Shown here piece after piece: positions 1-6,874 of a DNA stretch of 9,172 bases. The notes beneath the pieces were generated by a model, which ran no database searches, was not told the origin of the DNA, and saw nothing but the letters and a program-made list of their open reading frames with translations. Both the position numbers and the translations under genes were made by a program. Within the stretch, counting starts at the first letter, position 1; every line of letters begins with the position of its first letter. The stretch comes from CAYJAY01 sp964370715 (GTDB lineage: Bacteria > Bacillota > Clostridia > Oscillospirales > Ruminococcaceae). The stretch is taken from positions 1 to 9,172 of the forward strand of contig CAYJKJ010000035.1 of NCBI GenBank assembly GCA_964370715.1, in the 5' to 3' direction.

Positions 1-3000
1 TTGTTGAAAGTCCGAGAATAATATTTGTTATAGAGACCGACTTTCCAAAACCCGATGCCCCAAACAAACTCAAATTTCCGTCTTTTGCAAAGTCGTGGAC
101 AAATTCCGTTTGTTGTTGGTTTTCGGGGATATCGACAAGACCTAAAACAACGCTTAAATCCTGTTCGGCAAACGTTGCCACGTCGTCATTTGCGTTTATA
201 TACGGCGAAACAATGTTGTCTGAAAGCGGGGGAAGCCAAGGTTTTGTAACGGGGGGAACGTTCAAGTTTTTGTAGACGGTAGCTATCCTTTCGACCACAA
301 CGTCGAGTTGAGTGGTTAAACTTCCGCTTTCGTTTTTTGCTTGATTAAATTCGGTGTTTAAAAGTTCACCTTGTCCCGAGGAGTTTTCGAGATATATTCT
401 TTCGTCAAAATCTTGTTTTGTTTCCGCTTCTCTATAGGGCGCTCCGCTCCAAGCGGTTTGGAAAAGCTCGTATATCTCGTTGTTGCCTATCTGGAGATAT
501 GCTCGCCCCGATTGCGTTATTCGAGCGGCATCGGGGGTTTTTAAAATCTCGTTTGAATCGGCTTCGTTTTGAACTTTAAGCGCAAGTTTAAACTTGCTGT
601 TGCTCCAAATCTGGTCGTCGACAACGCCCGACGGTTTTTGCGTTGCAAGTATAAGATGAACCCCAAGGCTTCGCCCTATCCTTGCGGTGCTTACAAGTTC
701 TTTCATAAACTCGGGCTGTTCTTTTTTAAGCTCGGCAAACTCGTCCGAGATTATGAAAAGGTGGGGGAGCGGTTCTTTTGCCGTTCCGGCTTTAAATATC
801 TTTGTATAGTCGTTTATGTTGTTGACGTTGTTTTGGTTAAAAACTCTTTGTCGCCTTGCAAGCTCGCTTTTAATCGAAGCAAGCGCGCGCATACTTTCGC
901 TTCCGTCGAGGTTTGTTATCATTCCGAGAAGATGCGGAAGTTTTTCAAAAAGTTTTGCCATTCCGCCGCCTTTATAGTCGATTAACAAAAAGCCTACGTC
1001 ATACGGGCTAAAGTTAACTGCAAGCGACAGGATAAACGCTTGTATCGCTTCCGATTTTCCCGAACCCGTTGTTCCGGCTACCAAGCCATGGGGGCCGTGG
1101 GCTTTTTCGTGGAGGTTAAGATAAACAATGTCGTTTTTCGCCCTTGCCCCGAGCGGAACGGCAAGCGACTTGTTGCAAGCGCTGTTTGACCAAAGTTTTT
1201 CTATCGGAAGTTGTTCCGGCTTTTTTATGTTGTATAGATCAAAAAACGTCAACATATCGGGGATTTGGGTTGTCACCCCTTTGTTGTGGATTATGGGGCA
1301 AAGTCCCCTTGATATCTTTTCAAAATCGACGTCGTCAATCGTCTCAAACGTTACCGCCTGTTGCATAAACTGCCCTTGTTTTAAAAGCATTGTACCCCTG
1401 TCTTTGCTTTCGACCAAAAGAATTGTCTTGACGTTTTCGGGTACGTTTGATTTAAGATGCGTTGTATAGACCAAACTGAACCCAAGGTCCATATCAAAGC
1501 CTTGGAGATATTCCATTATGCTATGGCTAATAATAAGTTTTGGGTTATCAATAATAAAGATATAGTGGGGCAAAAAAAACGTTTCTTTTTTAAGTTCGTC
1601 TTTTTTCATCTTGCGTTCTTTAAGTTGCGAAGTTATGTTTCCGAGAACCTTGTCTCGGTGGTTTTCGCTTGAAATTATCGTCAACGTGTTAATCGTATTA
1701 AGCCTGCAATGGGGAAGCCAACGCATCCATTCAAACTTAGGTTTGCTTAATTCGTCGGTTAAAAGCACGATATTAATGTCATGATAACTTTGGAAAACAG
1801 CAAGGTTCGCAACAAGCGAGTTAATCCGAGCGTGGATATTTTGTTTTTCTCCAACATATGCGAAATGGGATTTTTTAAGGTCGATAACGTTTGGCATATC
1901 CTTTAAAACGTTAAATCCCGATACAACCTCTCGCATCTCGGCTAGAAGTTCGTCGTCGTTTTTTGCCGCCCCGTCGCTGCTGTGTTTTACGGTATATGAC
2001 GAACTGCAAACAGAACGACCGATCGAAAGACAAAGGAAGTCCCCGTCGTTTGCGGCGTGTTCGTATATTCGCCCAGAATGGTTTAAAACCAAACTTTCAA
2101 TCTCTTTCGGCTTCGGGTTGTGATACAAAAGCGAGGTTTTTTGTTGTTCAAACAGATCATTCAAGCGTTTTCTAAGTTCCAAAAGATATTCGCTGTAGTC
2201 CTCTGTTCGTTTTGTTTCCTTTTGTTTTGTGTCTTTCCTGTCGCCGACTAGCTTGACTATCGAGAACGCCACCGAAGCGGTCATCATCGTTGCGCTCATA
2301 AGCACCATCCACCCACGACCCATGAATATTCCGAGCGCAACGGTTACACACACCATAACAAGCGGAGTTAAAATAGCCATCCATGCGCCCTTTTTCTTTT
2401 CGGGTTTTTGCGCCGGATCTTTAACCTCGATTTTATCTTGTGGCTCTCGTTTAATAATCCTTGGCGAGCGTTTGTATTGGGGAAAATCCTGTTCAATATC
2501 GGGGTTGCTTATCGTTTCAAGCAGGTTTGATGTATAGTTAAATCCATCACATTCAACTTTGTTTTGCCCTATGTATATCTTTAAATCGTCTATATAAAGG
2601 CAATCGCCATGGCGAGCGGGGTATGCTCCCTCGCCATAGCGAACGCCATTAACATAAACAAAACCATCGTATATATTTATGCTTTGTTCCGTTACCGAAA
2701 CCCTAGCTTCGGTTTGTTTAAGCACAATATCGTTGTTGTCGCTCCTCCCTATGTTTAATATCGGTTTGTTTGATAGGGTGTATTTTTTAAGCTTGCTTTT
2801 AAATACCGCCGCAGAAAAATCCCCGAAATCAACGGGGTTTTTCAAAACCGCTTTTTTGTTTATATACGCCCTGTCTTGGTCGGCGTCAAAAATATTTTTT
2901 CCGTCGTCTTTAACGTTTAATTCGTCGTCGAACCTTTTTATGCTGTTAAACGGCAGTTCTATATATTTTTTGTTGTTCTTTATAATTATCGACCTTTCCA

Positions 3001-3001
3001 T
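1..3001 (-). CDS. essC: EssC, FtsK/SpoIIIE-type ATPase of the type VII secretion system (3' part missing)
   Basis: EssC is the membrane ATPase that recognises substrates and powers T7SSb export. I translated 1000 codons from the ATG at 3001 with no stop before the left edge; full-length EssC proteins are about 1480 aa, so roughly the last third is absent. Visible parts: an N-terminal FHA region (GRS-NND at residues 85-91, GDCLYIDDLKIYIG further on) with a more divergent FHA-like stretch before it; two membrane segments at about 206-227 and 231-250; the characteristic WMRWLPH block; first ATPase domain with Walker A GTTGSGKS (643-650), FLLIDYKGGG (671-680), Walker B LFIISDE (748-754) and the LATQKPSG sensor strand (785-792); second ATPase domain beginning with GASGFGKS (981-988). 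The start has an AAGGAG site. It follows essB by 23 bases and is clearly in the same operon. Confidence 0.97.
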   Translation of the reverse strand, partial: MERSIIIKNNKKYIELPFNSIKRFDDELNVKDDGKNIFDADQDRAYINKKAVLKNPVDFGDFSAAVFKSKLKKYTLSNKPILNIGRSDNNDIVLKQTEARVSVTEQSINIYDGFVYVNGVRYGEGAYPARHGDCLYIDDLKIYIGQNKVECDGFNYTSNLLETISNPDIEQDFPQYKRSPRIIKREPQDKIEVKDPAQKPEKKKGAWMAILTPLVMVCVTVALGIFMGRGWMVLMSATMMTASVAFSIVKLVGDRKDTKQKETKRTEDYSEYLLELRKRLNDLFEQQKTSLLYHNPKPKEIESLVLNHSGRIYEHAANDGDFLCLSIGRSVCSSSYTVKHSSDGAAKNDDELLAEMREVVSGFNVLKDMPNVIDLKKSHFAYVGEKQNIHARINSLVANLAVFQSYHDINIVLLTDELSKPKFEWMRWLPHCRLNTINTLTIISSENHRDKVLGNITSQLKERKMKKDELKKETFFLPHYIFIIDNPKLIISHSIMEYLQGFDMDLGFSLVYTTHLKSNVPENVKTILLVESKDRGTMLLKQGQFMQQAVTFETIDDVDFEKISRGLCPIIHNKGVTTQIPDMLTFFDLYNIKKPEQLPIEKLWSNSACNKSLAVPLGARAKNDIVYLNLHEKAHGPHGLVAGTTGSGKSEAIQAFILSLAVNFSPYDVGFLLIDYKGGGMAKLFEKLPHLLGMITNLDGSESMRALASIKSELARRQRVFNQNNVNNINDYTKIFKAGTAKEPLPHLFIISDEFAELKKEQPEFMKELVSTARIGRSLGVHLILATQKPSGVVDDQIWSNSKFKLALKVQNEADSNEILKTPDAARITQSGRAYLQIGNNEIYELFQTAWSGAPYREAETKQDFDERIYLENSSGQGELLNTEFNQAKNESGSLTTQLDVVVERIATVYKNLNVPPVTKPWLPPLSDNIVSPYINANDDVATFAEQDLSVVLGLVDIPENQQQTEFVHDFAKDGNLSLFGASGFGKSVSITNIILGLST

Positions 3002-3009
3002 ATCGGTCA

Positions 3010-3015
3010 CTCCTT
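3010..3015 (-). promoter_or_regulatory. Ribosome binding site of essC
   Basis: AAGGAG on the minus strand, 8 bases before the ATG at 3001. It fills the short essB-essC gap and fixes the essC start. Confidence 0.85.
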
Positions 3016-3024
3016 TTTTAAAAT

Positions 3025-4113
3025 TTAAGTTTCCGGATTAAGTTGTTTTGAAAGCTTTTCTATCTCGTCCGCAATCTCGGAAAGCGTTTGAGCTTTTTGT
3101 TCCCCGGTTAATGTCGTTGTGTCGGTTTCAAGGAACGTTTCGTATTTTATGTATGACAAAAGTAGTAGTTGGTTGTCGCCCAATCTTTGCGCCGCATCTA
3201 TCGCCATATCGAAGTTAAGCCGTCCGAGTTCTATCCAATAGTTAAAATACAACTCGTCCGTTTGAGGGGTTAATATTCTTAAAATATTTTCTTTTTGGTC
3301 GGAGTTTAAACTTTCCGTCACAACATACGACCTTGCTAATATATATTTTGTTTCATACGGTATGTTTTCGATATTCATATCTGAAAGTTCGCTTTGAACC
3401 GAAAGATAATCGGTGTAGATATATGAGTTGTTGGCGTCTATTAAACTTTCTTTGTACGGTAACGTTAGGTAAAAAAGATAATATGCAAGCGCGCCGCTAC
3501 TTAAAGCTACGACAACAAAAAGCGGAACCAAAACCTGTAGAACTCGATACCCCTTTTTGCCGACGAGCTTTTTTGTTTTGTTTATATGTTCCGTTTCTTT
3601 TTTGTATAGTTCGAGCAACATTTCGGCTATCTCGTCCACCGTTTGTTTTTGTGAAATCTCTTTTAACTTTTTTCTCTTTTTATATAAATCAAAACCGCCT
3701 TTGTAATAATCCTCGTATTTTTTTCTCGGATATAAAATCGAGGCTATCAACGCCTTATACTGCGCAACAAACGATTCTTCAAAAACCTCGCCTAAATCTC
3801 GGTTTAAAATTTTCGGAGACAAGTTAAGGTCGACGTATATATTGTTTGGGTCAAGATTAATTTCAAAGTCGCAGATTAATTTTTTTAAATCTTTACAGTT
3901 GTATAAAAACCTGTATTTATCCAGAAGGCTTTTTTTCTTTTTATCAAAAAACAAAACAAGTTCCGATACGTCGTATTTTATTTTAAAGTCGTCGGTGTTT
4001 TCCTCTACCTTGCAAGGCACAAGTAAACGAGAGCTAAACGCCAATAGCTCTCGTTTGCCTTTTGGGGTCAAAGTTTCCCCGTTTCTTTTTGTTACGGTAA
4101 TTATGTTTTCCAT
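3025..4113 (-). CDS. essB: EssB, membrane component of the type VII secretion system
   Basis: EssB (YukC) is a single-pass membrane protein with a cytoplasmic pseudokinase-like half and an extracytoplasmic helical half; it interacts with EssC and is needed for secretion. This 362-aa protein has that layout: a cytoplasmic part to about residue 190, a membrane helix at about 191-216 (QVLVPLFVVVALSSGALAYY), then an alpha-helical C-terminal part. Conserved family stretches are visible, including PYETKYILARSYV, the QKENIL region, YWIELGR and GDNQLLLLSYIK. The length suits the family (about 360-450 aa). The ATG follows the esaB stop directly, and its GGAGGAAG ribosome binding site (4119-4126) lies inside the end of esaB, so translation is probably coupled. 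Confidence 0.94.
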   Translation of the reverse strand: MENIITVTKRNGETLTPKGKRELLAFSSRLLVPCKVEENTDDFKIKYDVSELVLFFDKKKKSLLDKYRFLYNCKDLKKLICDFEINLDPNNIYVDLNLSPKILNRDLGEVFEESFVAQYKALIASILYPRKKYEDYYKGGFDLYKKRKKLKEISQKQTVDEIAEMLLELYKKETEHINKTKKLVGKKGYRVLQVLVPLFVVVALSSGALAYYLFYLTLPYKESLIDANNSYIYTDYLSVQSELSDMNIENIPYETKYILARSYVVTESLNSDQKENILRILTPQTDELYFNYWIELGRLNFDMAIDAAQRLGDNQLLLLSYIKYETFLETDTTTLTGEQKAQTLSEIADEIEKLSKQLNPET

Positions 4114-4371
4114 CTATTCTTCCTCCAAAATATTTTCTTTTTGTTCTATCGACGATATAACATCTCCGCTGAAAATTCCAAGTTGCTCAAAACTGCAATG
4201 GACGCTTATAACTTTCCCAAGGCTTTCGGAACGCATGAAATCAACATCTTTTTTATACTTTGTTTTTCCCGTTTCCCTTAAAATGTTGAGCCCCGCTATT
4301 ACCTCTTGTTTTTGGTCTATTTGAACTATGTTTTCGCTGTTTTTTGTTTTGTATGTGACGGTTATGTTCAT
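4114..4371 (-). CDS. esaB: EsaB/YukD-like ubiquitin-fold protein of the type VII secretion system
   Basis: An 85-aa protein matching the small ubiquitin-like EsaB/YukD component in size and position, between essA and essB. The N-terminus MNITVTYKT reads as a first beta strand, and the C-terminal FEQLGIFSGDVISSI is the usual end of the ubiquitin-like fold in this family, where an SGD turn precedes the last strand. It has no signal peptide or membrane segment, so it is cytoplasmic. In S. aureus EsaB is needed for T7 activity, but its exact action is unresolved. The start overlaps the essA stop as ATGA, and the stop is directly followed by the essB ATG. Sequence identity to known EsaB looks low; the call rests on size, fold pattern and context. 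Confidence 0.85.
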   Translation of the reverse strand: MNITVTYKTKNSENIVQIDQKQEVIAGLNILRETGKTKYKKDVDFMRSESLGKVISVHCSFEQLGIFSGDVISSIEQKENILEEE

Positions 4372-4862
4372 GTTGTTCCCCTCGCTTTTCTGTTTTTTAG
4401 TATGACGGCAAGGGCTATTCCGAAAAAAAGCCCCGACAAAAGAAACACAATAGTAAAAAAAACATCGTTTGATGTTTCGTTTTCGGTGTTATTTATCGTG
4501 CTTGAAGCGGTATATCCGCTGTCAAATAAATCAAGTTCGTTTGTTTTAACTGCGACTTTATCAACGTTTGTTTTGCTTTCGCCGCTAAAAAGTTCCGCTT
4601 GCGTTGCGTTTCGTTCCGCTTCTGTTTGTTCTGCAATACGCTTTGCGTTTTCAAACCCTTCGTCGGTCATTATCTCGACCTCAACTCGGTCGGTCACCGC
4701 TATTCCGGCAAACGCTCTTTCGCTTATCGTTTCGGGCGGTATATACAAATCGAACGGCGACAGCGTTTGTTCGCTTTGTTCCGCACATAACCCAACCGGG
4801 ATTTGCGCCAAATATGCAAACAGCACAAACAAAACCACCGCAAATTTCTTTTGCTTTGGCAT
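4368..4862 (-). CDS. essA: EssA, small membrane protein of the type VII secretion system
   Basis: A 164-aa protein, close to the roughly 150 aa of known EssA. It begins with a basic MPKQKK and a hydrophobic stretch at about residues 8-24 (a signal peptide or first membrane segment, possibly cleaved after CAEQ). Residues of about 27-130 form a polar extracytoplasmic region. A second hydrophobic helix (FFTIVFLLSGLFFGIALAVI) follows at about 135-155, then a basic tail NRKAR. This two-ended hydrophobic layout is typical of EssA. The ATG at 4862 has an AAGGAG site 6 bases upstream, which supports the start. The stop overlaps the esaB start by 4 bases. EssA is required for T7SSb secretion in S. aureus; its mechanism is not visible from sequence. 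Its first 25 or so coding bases are partly duplicated upstream at 5764-5794. Confidence 0.9.
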   Translation of the reverse strand: MPKQKKFAVVLFVLFAYLAQIPVGLCAEQSEQTLSPFDLYIPPETISERAFAGIAVTDRVEVEIMTDEGFENAKRIAEQTEAERNATQAELFSGESKTNVDKVAVKTNELDLFDSGYTASSTINNTENETSNDVFFTIVFLLSGLFFGIALAVILKNRKARGTT

Positions 4863-4868
4863 TTTTTT
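4838..4868 (-). repeat. essA start region that has a second copy at 5764-5794
   Basis: These 31 bases cover the essA ATG and codons 2-8. They match 5764-5794 at 29 of 31 positions in the same orientation. Here the copy is functional; in the other copy the start codon reads ACG. Confidence 0.8.
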
Positions 4869-4874
4869 CTCCTT
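4869..4874 (-). promoter_or_regulatory. Ribosome binding site of essA
   Basis: AAGGAG on the minus strand, 6 bases before the essA ATG. It fixes the start at 4862. It is not preserved in the upstream remnant copy. Confidence 0.85.
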
Positions 4875-4900
4875 TTTTTGTTATGTAAATATTCCGTATT

Positions 4901-4920
4901 CGGATAAATAATTTTATCTG
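4901..4920. repeat. Short inverted repeat in the gap upstream of essA
   Basis: GATAAA (4903-4908) and TTTATC (4913-4918) are perfect 6-base arms around TAAT, extended outward by one more pair if one mismatch is allowed. It sits in the 77-base gap between the YwqI-like gene and essA. It is AT-rich and lacks a U-tract, so it is a poor terminator; a protein binding site is possible but unproven. I see no convincing promoter in this gap. Confidence 0.4.
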
Positions 4921-4939
4921 TTTAAAATGGGCTGTCTAT

Positions 4940-5215
4940 TTATAAAATTGGTCCCGAGTAGCTGCTTGCGATATTTTGGTCTTGTTCCACTATGTCGTTT
5001 CCGGCTTGTCGGAATTTGCCTGTGTCGGCAACCACAAAACTATTGTAATTTTGCACGGTATTGGTTATTTCGTTTAATGTATTATGTAAAGTTAATATAC
5101 TTGAAATATCGCTTGTTAAATCTATATATTCGCCTTTTTTAACGTTTTCTAAGCCTATTTCGATTTCGCTCATATAACCGCTGTATTTTGCTTCGTTAAT
5201 GTTTATTTTTTGCAT
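4940..5215 (-). CDS. Small helical LXG-partner protein, YwqI/DUF5344 or DUF3130-like (Lap1-type)
   Basis: A 91-aa soluble protein predicted to be mostly alpha-helical, with no signal peptide or membrane segment. It resembles the small proteins found beside LXG effector genes (YwqI of B. subtilis, or the DUF3130/TIGR04197 family known as Lap1), which form helical hairpins, bind the LXG domain and help its export. It lacks the WXG tryptophan, but its end carries I75-xxx-D79-xx-I82-xxx-Y86, fitting the HxxxD/ExxHxxxH export motif of WXG100-type proteins. The ATG at 5215 has an AAAGG site about 9 bases upstream. It lies 41 bases after the YwqH-like gene and before essA, in the same order as ywqH-ywqI. 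The exact Pfam family is uncertain; the role as an LXG partner is inferred from size, motif and neighbours. Confidence 0.7.
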   Translation of the reverse strand: MQKININEAKYSGYMSEIEIGLENVKKGEYIDLTSDISSILTLHNTLNEITNTVQNYNSFVVADTGKFRQAGNDIVEQDQNIASSYSGPIL

Positions 5216-5256
5216 CGCTTTAACCTTTCTTTAAATCTTTTAACGAGAGATTAGTA

Positions 5257-5655
5257 TTATAGACTGCTTGATAGCATTGCAATTGTCGCATTTATCTGTT
5301 CGATTTGACGTTCAATGTCGGTTTGTTCTTCTATAAGGCGCATTCTATGAATGACAAGGTCGTTTTGCATATTGCCCAACTCCCCATCATAGGTAGTAAG
5401 GTTGCTTTTTATCGTGGTGTAGAAGTTCGAGGAAAAATCCCTTTGCTTTTCCCCGCGCCAATTTTCGCCGTCGTCATAATCTATATTGCTATATTGGGTT
5501 ATCAATTCGGCCGTTTGAGTTTCAAGTTCGGATAGTTCTTTTTCTGCTGAACTAATCTGTTCTAGCTTTTCTAATACTTTTTCAAGCTCTGCTTTCAATT
5601 CCGCAAGCTGCGCTTGTTGCATACTTATTTGACTTAATATATTTTCTCTGCTCAT
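5257..5655 (-). CDS. Coiled-coil LXG-partner protein, YwqH/DUF5082-like (Lap2-type)
   Basis: A 132-aa protein with two long coiled-coil helices: residues of about 8-52 (heptad-like, rich in L/E/K/Q) and about 85-128. A central turn holds W66-R67-G68, the WxG element seen between the helices of WXG100-like and DUF5082 proteins. There is no signal peptide or membrane segment. YwqH-like proteins are encoded in LXG operons next to a YwqI-like protein; in streptococci such pairs (Lap1/Lap2) bind the LXG domain and are needed for its secretion. The order here, YwqH-like then YwqI-like, is as in B. subtilis, but the pair follows the toxin and immunity genes rather than preceding them. The ATG at 5655 has a GAGG site 6 bases upstream. 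Family call by pattern, not by search. Confidence 0.75.
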   Translation of the reverse strand: MSRENILSQISMQQAQLAELKAELEKVLEKLEQISSAEKELSELETQTAELITQYSNIDYDDGENWRGEKQRDFSSNFYTTIKSNLTTYDGELGNMQNDLVIHRMRLIEEQTDIERQIEQINATIAMLSSSL

Positions 5656-5763
5656 TTTGCGCCTCGCTGTTTAAGATTTTTTTAATATATCGGTTGCAAC
5701 TGGTTTCGGAATGTGGTGTTTTTATTGTTTTTTTTGAAAAAAAGGTACACTAAAACAAGCCTT

Positions 5764-5794
5764 CCGCAAATTCCTTTTGCTTTGGCGTTTTTTT
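5764..5794 (-). repeat. Remnant copy of the essA start
   Basis: On the minus strand this matches essA from seven bases before its start codon through codon 8: 29 of 31 bases are identical to 4838-4868. The start codon is ACG instead of ATG, and one AAG codon is GAG. Read on, the frame hits TAG within a few codons. It lies in the 193-base gap (5656-5848) between the candidate immunity gene and the YwqH-like gene. That gap otherwise holds only AT-rich sequence with no gene or convincing terminator. It looks like a scar of duplication or recombination at the essA 5' end. Confidence 0.7.
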
Positions 5795-5848
5795 GTTGTT
5801 TTAAGATATCGAACAGTTAGGTTCGTTAGTTTTCTAAGTCATTCTGCT

Positions 5849-6874
5849 TTACCTATTCGGAACTTTTGAATTTCTAAATTCTCTTAGTTCCTCTGCAAAC
5901 TCTATCTGCCCCTCAACCATAGTTCTGTCTGTTCCGGAAAGTGTTTTAAGTGAGTGGTCTTCAAACTGTATAACTAATCGCCATATGTATTTTGTCAAGT
6001 CGCTCTCGCCTTCCTTTGATTTGTAAGTAGGAACCTCCCAAGAAACAATGTCATATTTTTCTGCTATGTCTTTAATCTGCTGTGCTTCCTCATCGGTCAT
6101 TAAATAATCGGCATTGTCGCTTTCGGCAAAGTACCATAGTTCATCGTATGTAAAAAGCAGTTTATCTTTAACGTTGGCGATAAAATCCGAGTTAAGCCCT
6201 TTGTTTTCCATGTTATCCCAATATACTATTTTTGTTATTGTGTCGGATGTTTGTACCGCATTTTCCGGGGTTTCATATAGCCTTAACTGTAACCAAATAT
6301 CTGTAAAATCTCTCGTAAGGTTTCTTTCTTTTGATCGACAAAACTGTGCTAATTTTTCTGTAAATTCTGAATACCCATCTGCTCTGCCCTGTGTTAAGCT
6401 AATCGAACCGTCGTCAAATTGCAAAATTAAAGTATAGAGTCCGCCTATGTATTCGACATTTTTTCCTTGGTTAAAAACCAAATTTCCGTTATTAACCAAA
6501 ATGCTGTATTCTTCAAATAGCGTTTTAATATAACTTATATCTTCATCGTTCATTTTATAATCTGCCGAATAACTTTTAAGAAGAGCTACGTCGTAGGGTT
6601 CTGTAAAAAACCGCCCTTTATCTAAATCTATTGCTATAGAGTTGTATAGACTATAATCCTTATAAATTAGAAATGAAATTTTGGCAATATCTTCAAATGT
6701 ATAGTTTTCGGCTTGCACTCGCGGGATAGAATAAATATTGCCATATATTTCTGAAAAATGATACAGCTTTCCGTTTTTGTCTATACCGGTTTTCCCATAA
6801 TCGGGGTTGATGTTAAAGTTTAGAACAAAAACACAGATTATAATTATGCTAAAGGTGTATACGAAAGTTTTCAT
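5849..6874 (-). CDS. Membrane-anchored two-repeat protein, candidate immunity protein for the metallopeptidase toxin
   Basis: A 341-aa protein I cannot assign to a named family. Residues 4-22 (FVYTFSIIIICVFVLNF) form one N-terminal hydrophobic segment without a proper lipobox, so most of the protein is probably anchored outside the membrane. The rest is an internal duplication. ADYKMNDEDISYIKTLFEEY (104-123) matches ADYLMTDEEAQQIKDIAEKY (255-274); YTLILQFDDGSISLTQG (147-163) matches WRLVIQFEDHSLKTLSG (298-314); YSEFTEKLAQFCRSK (168-182) matches QIEFAEELREFRNSK (323-337). It starts inside the 3' end of the peptidase frame, the usual arrangement of a polymorphic toxin and its immunity gene, hence the inference. 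I chose the ATG at 6874; a GTG at 6883 is possible, and neither has a strong ribosome binding site. It is AT-rich like the toxin domain. Confidence 0.65.
   Translation of the reverse strand: MKTFVYTFSIIIICVFVLNFNINPDYGKTGIDKNGKLYHFSEIYGNIYSIPRVQAENYTFEDIAKISFLIYKDYSLYNSIAIDLDKGRFFTEPYDVALLKSYSADYKMNDEDISYIKTLFEEYSILVNNGNLVFNQGKNVEYIGGLYTLILQFDDGSISLTQGRADGYSEFTEKLAQFCRSKERNLTRDFTDIWLQLRLYETPENAVQTSDTITKIVYWDNMENKGLNSDFIANVKDKLLFTYDELWYFAESDNADYLMTDEEAQQIKDIAEKYDIVSWEVPTYKSKEGESDLTKYIWRLVIQFEDHSLKTLSGTDRTMVEGQIEFAEELREFRNSKVPNR

Noticed and set aside
569..985. Plus-strand open frame of 138 codons, and similar plus-strand frames at 1128-1469, 3333-3827, 3842-4324 and 4306-4911
   Set aside because: They lie opposite well-supported essC, essB, esaB and essA coding sequence, show no recognisable domains, and follow from the codon bias of the real genes.
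2172..2384. Minus-strand 70-codon frame
   Set aside because: It is an alternative frame inside the membrane-segment region of essC, with no independent evidence.
5731..5760. Terminator downstream of the immunity gene in the T- and A-rich stretch
   Set aside because: The inverted A/T runs lack any GC stem, so it is not a convincing intrinsic terminator.
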